Of a stretch of 64,000 bases of DNA, positions 46,884 to 59,021 are shown piece by piece (within the stretch, counting starts at the first letter, position 1; each line of letters begins with the position of its first letter). Both the position numbers and the translations under genes were made by a program. Source of the DNA: Auriscalpium vulgare (taxonomy: Eukaryota > Basidiomycota > Agaricomycetes > Russulales > Auriscalpiaceae). The notes below the pieces were generated by a model that made no database searches, was not told the origin of the DNA, and saw only the letters and a list, made by a program, of their open reading frames with translations. Location: assembly GCA_019915015.1 (NCBI GenBank), contig JAHBBC010000003.1, positions 1,612,001 to 1,676,000 on the forward strand, given 5' to 3'.

Positions 46884-48930
46884 TCAGAACTTGAATCCTC
46901 CTGCCAACCCCATGACATTATGCGGATCTACGCGCGCATGTATTGCACTCAGCCTCGCCACATTCCCGCCATACATCTCCTGCAGCGGCGTGTCTTCAAT
47001 CGCGTAGTTCGGGTACTTCCACGCGTCCGCGATGTCCTGCCCCTCTGCCCTGGCCGCAGCGCTTATCGTGGCCACACTCCTGTGGAACGCATCGAGCATT
47101 GTGCTGTCGCTGGACTGGTTTGCCCACGAGAAGAGCAGGCCGCCGGGTTGGACGGGGAGAGCACGGGAAGGCGGCCATGCGGAGTTGTCGCCGTGCGAGA
47201 GGTACGTCGGGTCCGCTGTCTCTATTTGCCAGAGGAGCGAAGGTGGGGGGTTCTCGAGGGTAGCGAGGCGGGCAGTCCAGTACTTGAACGAAGGGATGTG
47301 CATTGAGCACGAAGGAGAAGCTCCCTTGGAAGAAGGCGGCGTACCTGTGACTCGTTGTAGACAACCTGTAGCAGCGAATCAGTCCACTGAATAACAGGTA
47401 AGCTGCTGATTCTCAAGCTGTGGGATTTCATGCATGTCAGATCAAAGTGATTTGCGCCACTGAGCTCTGGCTGTCTGTTTTACCGAGACCCGTCCGCCAG
47501 ATACGTGACAGATTTGACAAAGGAGGCAAACGATTGTGTCTGCACCGCATAAACTTCATTAGGAATAGCAAGGAAATCGTCGAAGATTCCAGCAGGCGGC
47601 GACGGTCCATCGTAGAATATAAGCAGGCCAATGACGACCTGCACGAAGGGCGCTCAGCAGTGCTAAAGCGCAAGCCTGAAGTTCTGTGCTCACGTCACCG
47701 GTCGGAGTGTTGCTGAAAGAGGGCAATACCACAGCCTTCTTGTCGGCTGCCGTCGCTGTGAACTTTGCCGTTGCAGCATTTAGACGATCGGCATATTGAC
47801 TTGAGTAGACAACGACGCCTCCCTGCCGCGATATTTCAGAGATCCGATGCAGAGAAAAGGGCGGGTAGGACGTACCCAAACATCCGTCTGCGGGTAGGCC
47901 TTCAGCGTGAATTTGGTCACGATTCCCTGTTGTGAGTGCAGGTGAGTTACGCGTGCCGAAAAGCCTCAAGAGTGACCTACGAAGTTATTGCCACCGCCCT
48001 GAAATTAATTAAGTTGAGCAGGGAAGCAAGATGGTAAGCTGTTAGTAAAGACTCACTCGTAGAGCGAACCATAAGTCTGCATCCGCCGAGGTGACGGTGG
48101 CCGCCGTCCCATTGGGTAGTACCAGGTCGTATGAAACGATGTTGTCGACCGTAAGACCGTACTGGTTCGTCTTCCAGGAGTACCCTGTGAATAGTTCAGC
48201 AAGATGCATAAGGTTCCGTCGCGAGAGCACCACAGTACCTCCGCCGAGACTAAGGCCCGCTACACCAACGCCATGTAAGCGGCCACCTATAACGGTTAAC
48301 CCTGTGCCGTCCAACGCGTTGTAGACCTCATCCCAGAGGAGGCCGGCACCAATGTCAACGGTCCCTGCGGCAGCATTGTTCACAACCTGATTGAATCGTG
48401 TCATGGCTATTTGAACTCCTTGGGTGGATGAAAAGCCGGGATTGGATGCGTGCCCTCCACCTTTGACCTGGATCATTGTTTGTCGATCCAGGAGTAAATA
48501 GCATATGTATGACAACTCACAGCGAAAGGAGTTTTTGTGGAAGCTATAATTTGCAACTTCGGTCGTTAACGCGGTAAGCATTGCTATGAGTCAAAAGGAA
48601 CAACAGAGTCGCTCACAATCTTGCTGACGTCGGTGACGGAACCCGGCTCGACTGAGCACGCAGAGGCGGCAGAACTGGTCACACCCCAGTGCTCGTTGTC
48701 CGCAGCGTAGTGACCGGACGCTGATACATCATTTCGTCGTCAGCAGCTATGCTCGAGAGGGAATCGGATAACTTACAATCGCCAGGGTAATAGACAGCGG
48801 ACACATTCGATACCGCTTGTGCAATAGCCGTGCACGTTGTGAGATAGTCTGAGCTGGCATGTGAACAATCTGCCAACAGTGCTCCTGTGATGGCGACGAG
48901 GCCTGCGCCGAGGGAAGTGATTTTGAGCAT
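46884..48930 (-). CDS. Secreted FAD-linked oxidase (VAO/PCMH fold, BBE C-terminus), gene A copy 1
   Basis: FAD-dependent oxidoreductase of the family that includes glucooligosaccharide oxidase and 6-hydroxy-D-nicotine oxidase; oxidises an alcohol or sugar and makes H2O2. The start at 48930 gives a signal peptide (MLKITSLGAGLVAITGALLA). Order: VYYPGD ... GHYAADNEHWGVTSSAASAC; IIASTKTPFAVKGGGHASNP, where the His of GGGH is the usual FAD attachment; GLLWDEVYNALDGTGLTVIG; GVGVAGLSLGGGYSWKTNQY across an intron; GGGNNFGIVTKFTLKAYPQT; C-terminal BBE segment AWKYPNYAIEDTPLQEMYGG and end GLAGGFKF. The second Cys attachment site of bicovalent members is absent (GRLHGVGVAG), so a single bond is expected. 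All checked junctions are GT-AG. Paralogue B lies at 52563-54588; identical copy at 60936-62982. Confidence 0.88.
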
Positions 48931-48970
48931 CGGGATGATTTCGAATCGGCGTACATACCAGTAACCAGAT

Positions 48971-48979
48971 TCTTATACT
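48971..48979 (-). promoter_or_regulatory. TATA-like box of FAD oxidase A
   Basis: AGTATAAGA on the minus strand about 40-50 bp before the start codon; also present in the second copy at 63023-63031. Confidence 0.4.
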
Positions 48980-49367
48980 TCTCTGAGCATGGCGCCTACG
49001 GATGTCCGTCAGGGCGCGCGTCAGCAATCATTGTATGAACGTAAAAATGCCACTTTAGAATGTCGGCTGCTGTGGGTCGTTTCATATTGCTCTGCACTGG
49101 CAGCCGATTACACATTGGACACCAGGAGCGCCGGGCTCCGCGGTCTTCGTGTGCGCAGGCCTGCGCAGGCCCTCGCAGGCCTCGGAGGACTGGTACTTAA
49201 TAGCAGGCGCCGTGATGGGAGACGGGCGCCGATAGTGGACGGGACGAGGTTCGTTTGTGATGCGGCCAGCCGGCCCGGGCTATCACCGGCTTTCGGCGCC
49301 GCGTCTAGTTGTGCACAGTGCCACTGCACATTGACTGCACACCTTCGACCGCGCGCAGGCCGAGTCT
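48980..49367. other. Intergenic upstream of FAD oxidase A
   Basis: Divergent flank between FAD oxidase A and the broken plus-strand gene. Contains the short motif GCGGTCTTCGTG at 49140 followed by GCAGGCC repeats; the motif recurs three times near 55.1-55.5 kb. No gene recognised. Confidence 0.4.
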
Positions 49368-49971
49368 ATGACCGTCTACGAGGACGAACCCTGCCTCCTC
49401 ACCGCCGCGCCACTCACCTCCGCGTCCATGGCCAACGATCCTGCTGCAACGATCCCACGCAAGCTGAGCACCACGGAGACCGCCGCGCACATTCTGCGGA
49501 TGGGCGGATCAACCTCGAGCTGCAGTACGCAGTGCTAAAGGAACACGCTCGTGCGGCCGCGGCGCGCGGCGCCGCGCGCTGTCGAAGCTGGGTATTTATC
49601 TCTCTCATCTGCGGGCGCGCGAGGCGTTGATTGGTGGCATGTGCAGCGGCGACGGGCTCGCTCACTGCGGCGATCCTGTTTGCGGGACAGCGGCGGATCT
49701 ACGAGGGGACGAGGTAGGTGCTTCGAGTGCTGGCTGATCCTCGCTGCCGACACTGACAACGGTCTTGTGCGCTCCTAGGCAGTCGCAACTGCGGACAGCG
49801 CGAAGTAGCGCACACGCGCACTATGCCTCCGAGCCCAACCACTACTTCTCCGCGCCGACGCTGCACCGCGCGTCGACTGCGCCCGCGCCGCCACCGGGGA
49901 ACAACCAGCTACCTCGCATGCACCGCGAGCGCGGCGGACACTCGGACGACGGTGTTGATTCCAGCTATTAG
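49368..49971 (+). pseudogene. Probably broken gene for a small membrane protein (copy 1)
   Basis: Coherent pieces in changing frames: MTVYEDEPCLLTAAPLTSAS... to TAAHILRMGG; then NLELQYAVLKEHARAAAARG one frame over; then ALSKLAATGSLTAAILFAGQ after a plausible 55-bp intron (49590-49644); then after another intron (about 49714-49779) QSQLRTARSSAHAHYASEPN and a Pro-rich tail ending DDGVDSSY with TAG at 49971. The hydrophobic LTAAILFAG stretch suggests a membrane segment. At least two frame changes are not explained by introns, so I read it as a pseudogene; sequencing error or unseen introns are alternatives. Family not recognised. Confidence 0.4.
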
Positions 49972-52562
49972 GTGCTGCAGATGAGCTGCTAACTACCAGT
50001 GCGTATCTCTCCCTCTCCGTTTGGCTGTTCACTGATTGCGCGTTGCAGCAACCAACAGCTGAGCATCCGTCCTCGCCTGCGCACATGCATTCCATCCTCC
50101 TTCTCCGCGCACCTCGCCCTCTTGCCCTCCGCATGCAAGTCCAGGACTTGGACGGCGCGGAGGCCAGTGCCGGGGCGGGTGGGAGGAGGAAGGCGTGAGG
50201 CAAGGACCTAGGAACAGATCAGCGGGAGGTTTTCTGGGTACGGAGCAAGGCTGACGACGCACCAGAGCCTGGAAGGCGGCCTGCGTGGAGGCGGGCGGCA
50301 TGCCGGCACAGAACGCGTCGAGAGAGCCTGCAAGTTTTCACATCGCGAGCGGCGCGCGCTCGCGCTCGAGCAGAGTAGACAAACGGATATGGGAGGCCTC
50401 CTCCTGCCCCTCACGGGTCCGGAATGCAGCCGCAGTCTGCGGGCATCGCGGTGAAGACGCTGAATGGCGGGAGAACGGTGTGCGAGGGGGAAACGGGGGG
50501 CAAGAACCGCTGCGCTCAGACTTGCCGCGTCTTTGGCGTGGCGGTCCTAAGGGGAGAGAGCCCCGGGGGCCGGGGCCGGCAAGTTTGTTGATCACTCTGA
50601 TCACATGATCGTGACCCGAACACGGGAGAGCATTGCGTCACCTCCCGTGTAACTTAAGTGCATGGACGCGCGCGCACGCACTGCGCGTCGCCCCGCTCTC
50701 CGTCGAAGCGATCGCGAACGATGTCAAGGCCAGAGGATCTATCTCCCGCCGGTGACGCTCCTCTAAAGCTAGTATAAGCTGACAGCGTGCCCATCATTCG
50801 CCTGCGGGCATCTCATCTAGGACCAGCCGCGGCGCGTCCCGGTGGGTACATCGCAGTCGAGCTCGGGGGCATGCTGCACACGCTCGGATCGGAGACGCAC
50901 ATCGCGATCCAGCATGAGAGCGCACGTCCGACCCCGCGCTGCAGGATGTGCTCACGCCGTGGAGGGAGGAGACGGGGCATCAACGTGAACCGCAACAGCA
51001 GTGTTGTGACGATCGAGGGCGCGTGCAGGCCGGGGCTCACCGTGCACCTGAACTCCTGGACTCGGGCAAGACACTCGAAGTGGACACGCGCATCTATGCG
51101 ATCGAGCGCTAGACGTCACAGTGCGTCCTAGTGCGTCGTTTTCTACCCTGTCACCTCCCTAGCTAGCCACACCCTTCTAACAGAAGCTCTGAGCTATCTC
51201 CCCGCTTTCCTCTACCCTCTACAACCCTAGCACAGCTGCCATCGAGCGCCAGCCCGCATCGCGGGACGCCCACGAGGCCGTGCAGCCGGCTGACGGCGCT
51301 CACGGCTCGAAAAATCGGGCGATGCAAACAACGCTAAGCGACCTCCGCGCATCGTCGCAGCGCGTTGGTACGCACCTCGTCGCATCGTCTATAGTTTCTT
51401 CGACTGACCCAACGTCACCTAAGGTGACGTGCACGACAAGGCACGACACCGTCATGCAGCCGCAGGCCGCGTCGCCAACGCTCAACTTCGAGGACGTCAA
51501 CATGCTCTCCATTCGTCTCGTTGGCTATGACTATTTGCTCTGTTGTGGTGCATCATGCATATGCTACTCAACGTTTTCAGCACGTAATCTCTATCACATT
51601 TAGGCTCGGGTGTACCGATACTGAGACTTTACTGGGACGCGGTGATGCTCAAATCAAACTGATCGCATGGACTAATGGCAGGTCACACAGCGTGGCCCGG
51701 TTGCCAGAATCTCGGCATCCCAGTCGCTACATAGACCGAGACCCGAGGCACCGAAGCAGAAGCAGAAGCCCACCTGGCACCACATCTCCATCTTCCGGCG
51801 ACGAGATCGCCGTGAATGAATGAATGAATGGCGACGCGCGGCCGGGCGCGCATGTATATATCCCGGCGAGAGCTTTTAGCTTAAGTCGCGAATCTCTCTG
51901 ACATGAAATGAAACGAAACAAAGCTTCGAAAGCTGCGTGCTTCCGCCGCCGCGCAGACATCCGACTCGGAGTCCGTGGCCGCGCGTCCACAAAGCAAGCG
52001 AATGGTGACTGGCGAATGTCGAATTCGCAGAGCCAGACTGCGCGCGTGCGAGATACTCGGTGCCTCGTCTTATATTCAGGACAACTATCTTCTGATACCA
52101 TAAGGTCAAGCTACGGAGACTAGGTGCCTCGCCTCAGCCGGAAAAAAACCACGCACATCAATTCACACAAAGCAAAGCAAAGCCACGTGCGACGCCGGCA
52201 CCCACACACGCACACAACGGGGGATGAATCGACATATTCTACTAGCTGCTAGTCTTCGTTGCCATCGCGGAAGACAGTCGTCTCCGCCACATGTGACTGG
52301 AGGCGGGACAGCATCTCAGATACTCTTGCTGAGAGCCCGACCTCCGCCCCGGCGATGTGACTGTGCCTCGGGAGATGTCGCGAGTCGCACTTGGCACTGA
52401 CGAACAAGGTGTGATGTGTAAGTATTAGATTCAATTTTGACTATGGAAAACCTATCGAAAAATGTGTGCGAGGGAGCGTGAATAATGAAAGTGGGAGCGT
52501 ATGTGGCGAGGCCTCGACGCCGGCAATGGCGGGATTAAAGAATGACTGAGTTTTACCTATCT
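49972..52562. other. Intergenic, no gene recognised
   Basis: About 2.6 kb. Short frames on both strands (longest 142 codons, 49775-50203 -) are composition-driven. Pieces near 50760-51090 and 51290-51510 (plus) have protein-like codon bias (for example GGYIAVELGGMLHTLGSETH), which may mark an old gene remnant, but I cannot name it. The 3' end of FAD oxidase B begins at 52563. Confidence 0.35.
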
Positions 52563-54588
52563 TCAGAACTTGAAGCCTCCAGCCAACCCCATGATGTTAT
52601 GCGGATCCACGCGCGCATTTATCGCCCTCAGCCTCTCCACATTCCCGCCATACTTCTCCTGCAGCGGTGTGTCTGCAATCGCGTAGTTCGGGTACTTCCA
52701 CGCGTCCGCGAGGTCCTGTCCCTCGGCCCTGGCCGCAGCGCTTATCGTGGCCACACTGCGATGGAGCGCATCGATCATCACGCTGTCGCTGGACTGATTT
52801 GCCAACGACCAGAGGAGGCAGCCGGGGAGGAAGGGTTGGGCGCGGGTAGGCGGCCAGGCGGAGTTGCCGCCGTGCGAGAGGTACGTCGGGACCATGTTCT
52901 CTAACTGCCAGGAAAGCCAAGGTGCGGGGTTCTCGAGGGGAGCGAGGCGAGCAGTCCAGTACTTAAACAAAGAGATGCGGTGAGGAAGAAGTAGAAGCTT
53001 CTTTGGAAAAGGCGGCGTACCCGTGACTCGTTATAGACGACCTGTAGCAGCGAATCTGTCCACTGAATGACAGGTAAGCTGATAAGTCTCATGCTGTGGG
53101 ATTTCATACACATCAGATCAAGTGATTTGCGCTAGCTCTGGCAGAACCGTCCGGCTGATATGTGATTGACTTGACAAAAGAGGATAACGACTGTGTCTGC
53201 ACCGATAGAAATTCATTGGGAATAGCAAGGAAGTCGTCGAAGAGTCCAGCGGGCGGCGATAGTGCATCGTAGAATATAATCACGCCAATGATGATCTGCA
53301 CGAAGCGAGCTCAGCAGAGCACAAAGGTAAGCTTGACGATCTGTGCCTTACATCACCAGTCGGAGTGGTGCTATAGGAGGGTAGCACCGTAGCCTTCTTG
53401 TCGGACGCCGTCTCGAAGAATTTCGCCGCTGCAGCATTCACGCGATCGGCGTATTCAATTGAGTAGGCAGCTTCACCTCCCTGCCGCAGCATTTCAGCGA
53501 TCAAAGGCAGAGAAAAGGGCGGCTGTGGACGTACCCAGACGGACGTCTGCGGGTAGGACTTCAGCGTGAATTTGGTCACGATGCCCTGTTGCAAGTGCAG
53601 CTGAGTTACGTGTGCTGAAGAGCGTCAAAACGACCTACGAAGTTATTGCCCCCGCCCTAACAGATATCAAGTTGAGCAGGGAGTCAAGATAGGTAAGCTG
53701 TTGAAAACTGACCCGTAAAGCGAACCACAAGTCTGCATCAGCCGAGGTGACGCTGGCCACCGTCCCATTTGGCAGGACCAGATTGTATGAAACGACGTTG
53801 TCGACCGCAAGACCATGCTGGTTCGTCTTCCAGGAGTACCCTATGAATAGTTCAGCAAGTTGCATGAGGTTCCGTCGCGAGAGCGCCACAGTACCTCCGC
53901 CGAGGGTGACGCCCGCTACACCGACGCCCGGTACGCGTCCACCTATAACGGTCAACCCTGTGCCGTCCAACGCGCTATATACCTCATCCCAGAGGAGGCC
54001 GGCACCAATGTCAACGGTCCCTGTGGCAGCATTGTTCATGACCTGATTGAATCGCTTCATGGCTATTTGTACTCCTTGGGTGGATGAAAAGCCGGGGTTG
54101 GTAGCGTGCCCTCCGCCTTTGACCTGGATCATTTTTGTCAATCCAGGAGTAGATAGCAGATAAATGACGACTCACAGCGAAAGGAGTTTTTGTGGAAGCT
54201 ATAATTTGCAACTTCGGTCGTTAACGCGGTAAGCATTGCTATGAATCGAAAGGAACAACAGAGTCGCTCACAATCTTGCTGACGTCGGTCACGGAACCCG
54301 GCTCGACTGAGCACGCCGAGGCGGCAGAGCTGGTCACACCCCAGTGCTCGTTGTCCGCAGCGTACTGACCGGACGCTGGTTCATTATTTCGTCATCAGCA
54401 GCAATGCTTGAGAGGGAATCGGATAACTTACAATCACCAGGGTAATAGACAGTGGACGCATTAGATACAGCGCGTGCAATAGCCGTGCACGTTGGGAGAT
54501 AGTCTGCGGAGCTGGCCTCTGAACAATCTGCCAACAGTGCTCCTGTGAGGGCGACGAGGCCGGCGCCGAGGGAAGTGAGTCTGAGCAT
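52563..54588 (-). CDS. Secreted FAD-linked oxidase (VAO/PCMH fold), gene B
   Basis: Close paralogue of gene A with the same exon layout and order of motifs: signal peptide MLRLTSLGAGLVALTGALLA; IIASTKTPFAVKGGGHATNP across the same intron; GTVDIGAGLLWDEVYSALDG; GRVPGVGVAGVTLGGG (again no Cys for a second FAD bond); GIVTKFTLKSYPQTSVW; BBE end KYPNYAIADTPLQEKYGGNV and GLAGGFKF. It differs at scattered positions over the whole length, so it predates the 14-kb duplication. It is shorter than A just before the last exon region (FKYWTARLAPLENPAPWLSW). No frameshift was seen in the parts checked. Confidence 0.86.
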
Positions 54589-54625
54589 CGGGATAATGTC
54601 GAATCGGTGTACCAGAGTCTCTCCT

Positions 54626-54632
54626 CTATATA
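54626..54632 (-). promoter_or_regulatory. TATA box of FAD oxidase B
   Basis: TATATAG on the minus strand about 40 bp before the start codon. Confidence 0.45.
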
Positions 54633-57205
54633 CGCTCTCTGCTCTCTGCACATGGCGCCTAGCAACCTGTACATCCGTCAACATCTATTCCATGAACGTA
54701 AAAAATGTCGGGCTCAAACCTCGGATGCGGCGGAAGCGAGTACTGTGGACTCGGTGTTGGTCGTTCCCTGTCACCTGGACCTTGAAACCATTCTTTTTAG
54801 CCGTGGACTTCAAAATCTGCGATATTTAATATCCAGGTACATCCTATCGGCGACCGCGGCAGTCCTGAATTGGGAACAGACGCAGAGGCACATCGCTGTC
54901 GAAGTGGCGTCAGAGAGCGAGGTCGCATAGGGTCGCATGCAGCATAAATCACAGAAGCAACCCAGACAGTGCTAGCGCAGATAGACATAATGCAAAAGAA
55001 GACGCCGCTGAGCGCCGAGGCCGCACTCACCGCTCCTCACCGCCACCAATGTTCTCCCTGACCGGGCTTATGACGTGAACCTCTAGAGCGGGCTCGGCGG
55101 TCTTCGTGCGCGAGGAAGTGCGCGGAGCGCTGAAGCGGGTTCAGCGGTCTTCGTGCGTAGACTTGGGTCGGGGAAGAGGTGAGGCTCGCCAAGGGGTAGC
55201 GCACTAGTGCCCTGCCGTCCACATGTTTACAACCAGGACGTAGCTAGAGCGAGTCACGAGAGTCGTAAGTTCGCGAGCGCACGTGCTGGCGAGATGAGTG
55301 TAAGAACAAGGAGAAAATGGGGACAGGCCTGGCAAGGTGAAAGACTGGGGTCGTCTCCCACCCTGGGCTGGCGATTCGGAGTCTGCACGACTGGCCAACC
55401 GTGCACACTGCACCTGATTAAACAGATAAATACGACTAACAGTGCTTACCAACTTAGGCCTGACTTCGAGCTGCGCGGAGTCCTGGACACCACACTGGAG
55501 TGGGCTCAGCGGTCTTCGTGTGCGCAGGCTTCGGAGGATGGCAAGTAGTACGAGCGCCCACGGGCGACACAACAAAATTGGCGAGCGCGTACATCATCAC
55601 TGACACTAGCTGTAGATGGGTAGTTCATGCAATTCCACGGGCGGATCGGTTTTGTGGCATTGATGCGACTGTCTCAGTGCCAGAGACTCGAGAGTCTGAG
55701 AGGGATCGGAAGCCACGCGACGCAAAAAGTCAGGCCGGCGTTGTTCTCGGCTTCGCGGCACGCCGATCCCGCCCCTGATTTAGATGCCAGCCTCCATCAT
55801 CTCGCTACCGCTCAGCGCTCAACGTTCAACCCCGGGTATGAAGGCATTCATCGGACAATATCTAATTCTCGTGTGACAACGTTGCCTGAACGGGATGTTG
55901 CAGGATCCCGCAGGATCCTGGCATACCTGTGTATTCTTCATAGATGCATGCCCGTCGGGATCCCGCGGGATCCCGACCACTGTCCCGACACTGTCCCGCT
56001 CCAAATTTTCATCTTTCAATCATTGTCGCTGCACTCTCCCGACTCACTCCTGCCCCTTACTGACCAGGAACTGCGCCATGTGCTCCCTGTTTTGACTCTC
56101 TCAAAACCTGGTAAGAGGCACGGATTTTTGTGAGCGGGTCCAGGGCATCCAGAGGATGCCAGTTGGTCGTCATGGCCAAATATTGAGCACTGAAGCAGCA
56201 GGCAAGAGAGTCTCTCAGGCTGAGGACGGGGGGCGGGGGCGGGGTCGGGGGCAGACTGCGGCTCCGGATAGCGTGCAGTGATGCCCGCTCGGGATCTGGC
56301 TCGGGAGTCGGCTCGGGAAGGTCGGGATTGTGGGCCCCAGCTCGCTGTCGTCGCACTCACAACGTTCAGTGGTTCAGTTATCCCGCTCGGGATCCCGCGG
56401 GATCCCGACCATCCGTTGCATCAGCTGCGCACTACATAGGATGCTGGCCATTTAATTCTGTTGAGTGCTCTCCTGCACAATGCTGAGTGACTCCCTCGGG
56501 ATCCCTGAGGATCCTGCAGGATGCTGAGGGATCCCGAGAGATCCTGCAGAATGTGCCTGTATCCCGTGGGATTCCGCGGGAACTTGCAGGATCCTGAGGG
56601 ATCCTGCGGGATTATGTGTTACAAGGGCAACACGAGATAATATTGTCCGGTATCGCTCGTGAAACCCGGGCCTCTGCCAATTAGCGTATGGACTATACTC
56701 ATCTTATTGACAAATGATAGTCGAACTGTCAGACGCTCCACATGCATGATACTCGACTTGAACATTTTACCAGTACCTTCCTGCTTTGTTCCTGCCTCCG
56801 AGTCATTGGCCTGCCGGCGGTAAAAATCTGGGGTCAGTCGACCGTACCGAACGACGAACCTGACGTTCGAGTCTACTGTTCTGCATATGATGCACATCGC
56901 GGTGCCGAAGGCGCAGGCCATTGCGGATTTCAAGGTCGGACCGTGGTGTTTCTTTTAGATGCTAACGATTGTGATTATACACAGGCGAACTTCAGTTGAA
57001 GACTTGTCGTCAACGTCTTCTCCGACGCACGCTCGGCGCTGATCCCGCGCTGCGCATCCGCTACCCACCCGCCCGCAGAACGCGCCGGCACATCTAGCAC
57101 GCAAGACGGCGTACACTGTGACGTTGCATGCATACGCACGCGCAGCGGTGCGCGACGCGCTGCATGTCGTGCGAGTGGCGCAAGGTGCGATGGGAAAATC
57201 CCATA
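54633..57205. other. Intergenic, repeat-rich; end of duplication unit 1
   Basis: No gene recognised in about 2.6 kb. It contains three GCGGTCTTCGTG motifs (55097, 55144, 55509), a cluster of GGGATCC-type palindromes (55890-56620), and at 56888-56997 a short plus-strand frame (MMHIAVPKAQAIADFK) with a possible GT-AG intron, perhaps the tail of a lost gene. The sequence from 57000 to 57205 immediately precedes the second duplication unit. Confidence 0.4.
55890..56620. repeat. Cluster of GGGATCC palindromic repeats
   Basis: At least ten copies of GGGATCC / GGATCCTG-type words, several forming the perfect palindrome TCGGGATCCCGCGGGATCCCGA (55957-55977 and 56388-56410). Spacing is irregular, 10-25 bp inside the dense part (56490-56615). 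Confidence 0.7.
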
Positions 57206-58056
57206 GGAACCTGCGCAACCTCGAGCGGCAGGCAACGGGGTACACGCAACTGGGCAAGTCGACCGTCGACCTGCTCAAGATCTTCACCGCGGAGACGAAG
57301 GCGCCGTTCATGATGCCCGAGATCGTCGACCGCCTCGCGGCGATGCTCGACTACAACCTCGACGCGCTCGTCGGCCCGAAGTGCCAGGACCTGCGCGTGA
57401 AGAACAAGGAGAAGTACCACTTCAACCCGCGCCAGCTGCTCTCGGACATCGTGCAGGTGTACCTCAATCTAAGCGACCAGGGCGACTTTGCGCGCGCGGT
57501 GGCGGCCGACGGGCGCTCGTACAGGAAGGAGCTGTTCGAGAAGGCGGCGTCTATCGTGGCGAAGAACGGGCTGAAGAGCCCGAATGAGATCGAGCAGCTG
57601 CGGCTGTTTGTGGTGAAGGTGGAGGAGACGAAGGCGACGCTGGAGGCGGAGGAGGAGCTCGGCGAGGTGCCAGATGAGTTCCTCGGTGAGTCCCACTTCG
57701 GTCGTTCGCGTCTGTTGAGGATGCTGATGCTAGCTGGATGCAGACCCGCTGATGTTCACGGTGATGCGCGACCCAGTCATCCTGCCGACGTCGCGCGCGA
57801 TTCTCGATCGGTCAACCATCAAGTCACACTTGCTCTCCGACTCGAAGGACCCGTTCAACCGCGCGCCGCTCGCCATCGAGGACGTCATCCCCAGTGTGTC
57901 TCCCAGAGCCTTCTCGCACTCGCATTTCGTCGCTGACACGTGTGGACAGATCCGGAGCTGAAGGAACGCATCCAGGCATTCCTTGCGGAGCGGCGGAACA
58001 AGAACACGGCGTTCGACAAGCCCGAGGAGGATGTAGTGAAGATGGACGTCGACTAG
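57190..58056 (+). pseudogene. Truncated UFD2 copy with new in-frame start, U-box retained
   Basis: The second duplication unit begins mid-exon, giving UFD2 from [20 protein letters not shown] to the stop at 58056. Sequence 5' of the breakpoint happens to stay open in the same frame and offers ATG at 57190 (MGKSHRN joined to LRNLERQ). After splicing the U-box intron this would give a protein of about 260 residues with the end of the E4 core and the whole U-box ([20 protein letters not shown]). The E4 core needed for Cdc48 and substrate binding is missing. Most likely a non-functional fragment, but an expressed isolated U-box could interfere with the full enzyme. Confidence 0.8.
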
Positions 58057-58165
58057 AAATCGAAGCGCAGTGCAGTGTGCAGTGTATAATCTGAGTGTTG
58101 TAGCATATTTTATTCATCGGGGACAGTTGTACTACCTGCTACAGATATTTCCAAGGGCTGAATTG

Positions 58166-59021
58166 TTAAGAGAGACCTGCGAGCGACGTCAGTACATCAG
58201 TGGTGAGGCAAAGTGTGCGGTGGGACTTTGTACGACGTACCGATGATACCGCACGCTGCGCGTGCGCCGGCGTTGCCAGTCTTGAGAGACTCCGCATCGC
58301 CCCCTTGGCCAAGGTCGTCGGTTCCCTGCACACATACTCAGCTCTGCCCTATCTTCGAATACAAACTTTACTCACTGCATGCACCACGACGGAACGCCTA
58401 TGATATACGCATCAGCTAACGAGCTTTATTTTATGGAGGCAAGCCATATTCACCCAATGATGCTGAGGGGGCCATTCAACGAAATGAGCTTGTCCTCAAG
58501 CGTGAACTTCGCAGAGCCGGAGTTGTCGGTTTTGACGTTTCCCAGGTCGCCGACGTGCCTCTCAGAATCGGTCGGGGCGCCGTGGTTCTTGCTGTATGGG
58601 TTGAAGTGAGGGCCAGCGGACAGGCATCCGTTCGACGCGTCTCCGAGTTGACTAGCATCCCGCGCTCAGCCTCCATTTCCGTGCGCACAACAGCAGACTC
58701 ACTGGATATGGAAGCCGTGCTCGGAGGAGAGGCCCAGGCCGCGTATGTCGCCGGTTACAGTGACCAAGCCGGACTTGGAAGACTGCGCGAACGTCACGGT
58801 GCCAGCCACGCCCGACTCGCCCGACAGCACAGCGACGGCCTGCGGCGACAGTCAGACCGTGGGCACGCCATCAAGCGAAGGCTACGGACCTTGTGCACGG
58901 TCTCTACACTTGACGCGCCGGTAAATGTCCAGAGGAGGAAGACAGCTGCAGCGGTGGCGGCGGCAACGCCATACAGGACTGAGCGGGAACTTTGCTTGGG
59001 CGTATTGCGGTACGAGTCCAT
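58166..59021 (-). CDS. Membrane-anchored Cu/Zn superoxide dismutase (copy 2)
   Basis: Identical duplicate of the gene at 44114-44969, same six exons shifted by 14,052 bp. All copper and zinc ligands and the disulphide Cys pair are retained. It lies downstream of the truncated UFD2 fragment. Confidence 0.9.

Larger units (their letters stand above)
43154..57205. repeat. Tandem segmental duplication, unit 1 (14,052 bp)
   Basis: Bases 43154-49948 recur at 57206-64000 with a constant offset of 14,052 bp; all translated frames compared are identical. The unit starts inside a UFD2 exon and ends where the second copy begins. At the junction only GG is shared between the two flanks. Confidence 0.93.
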
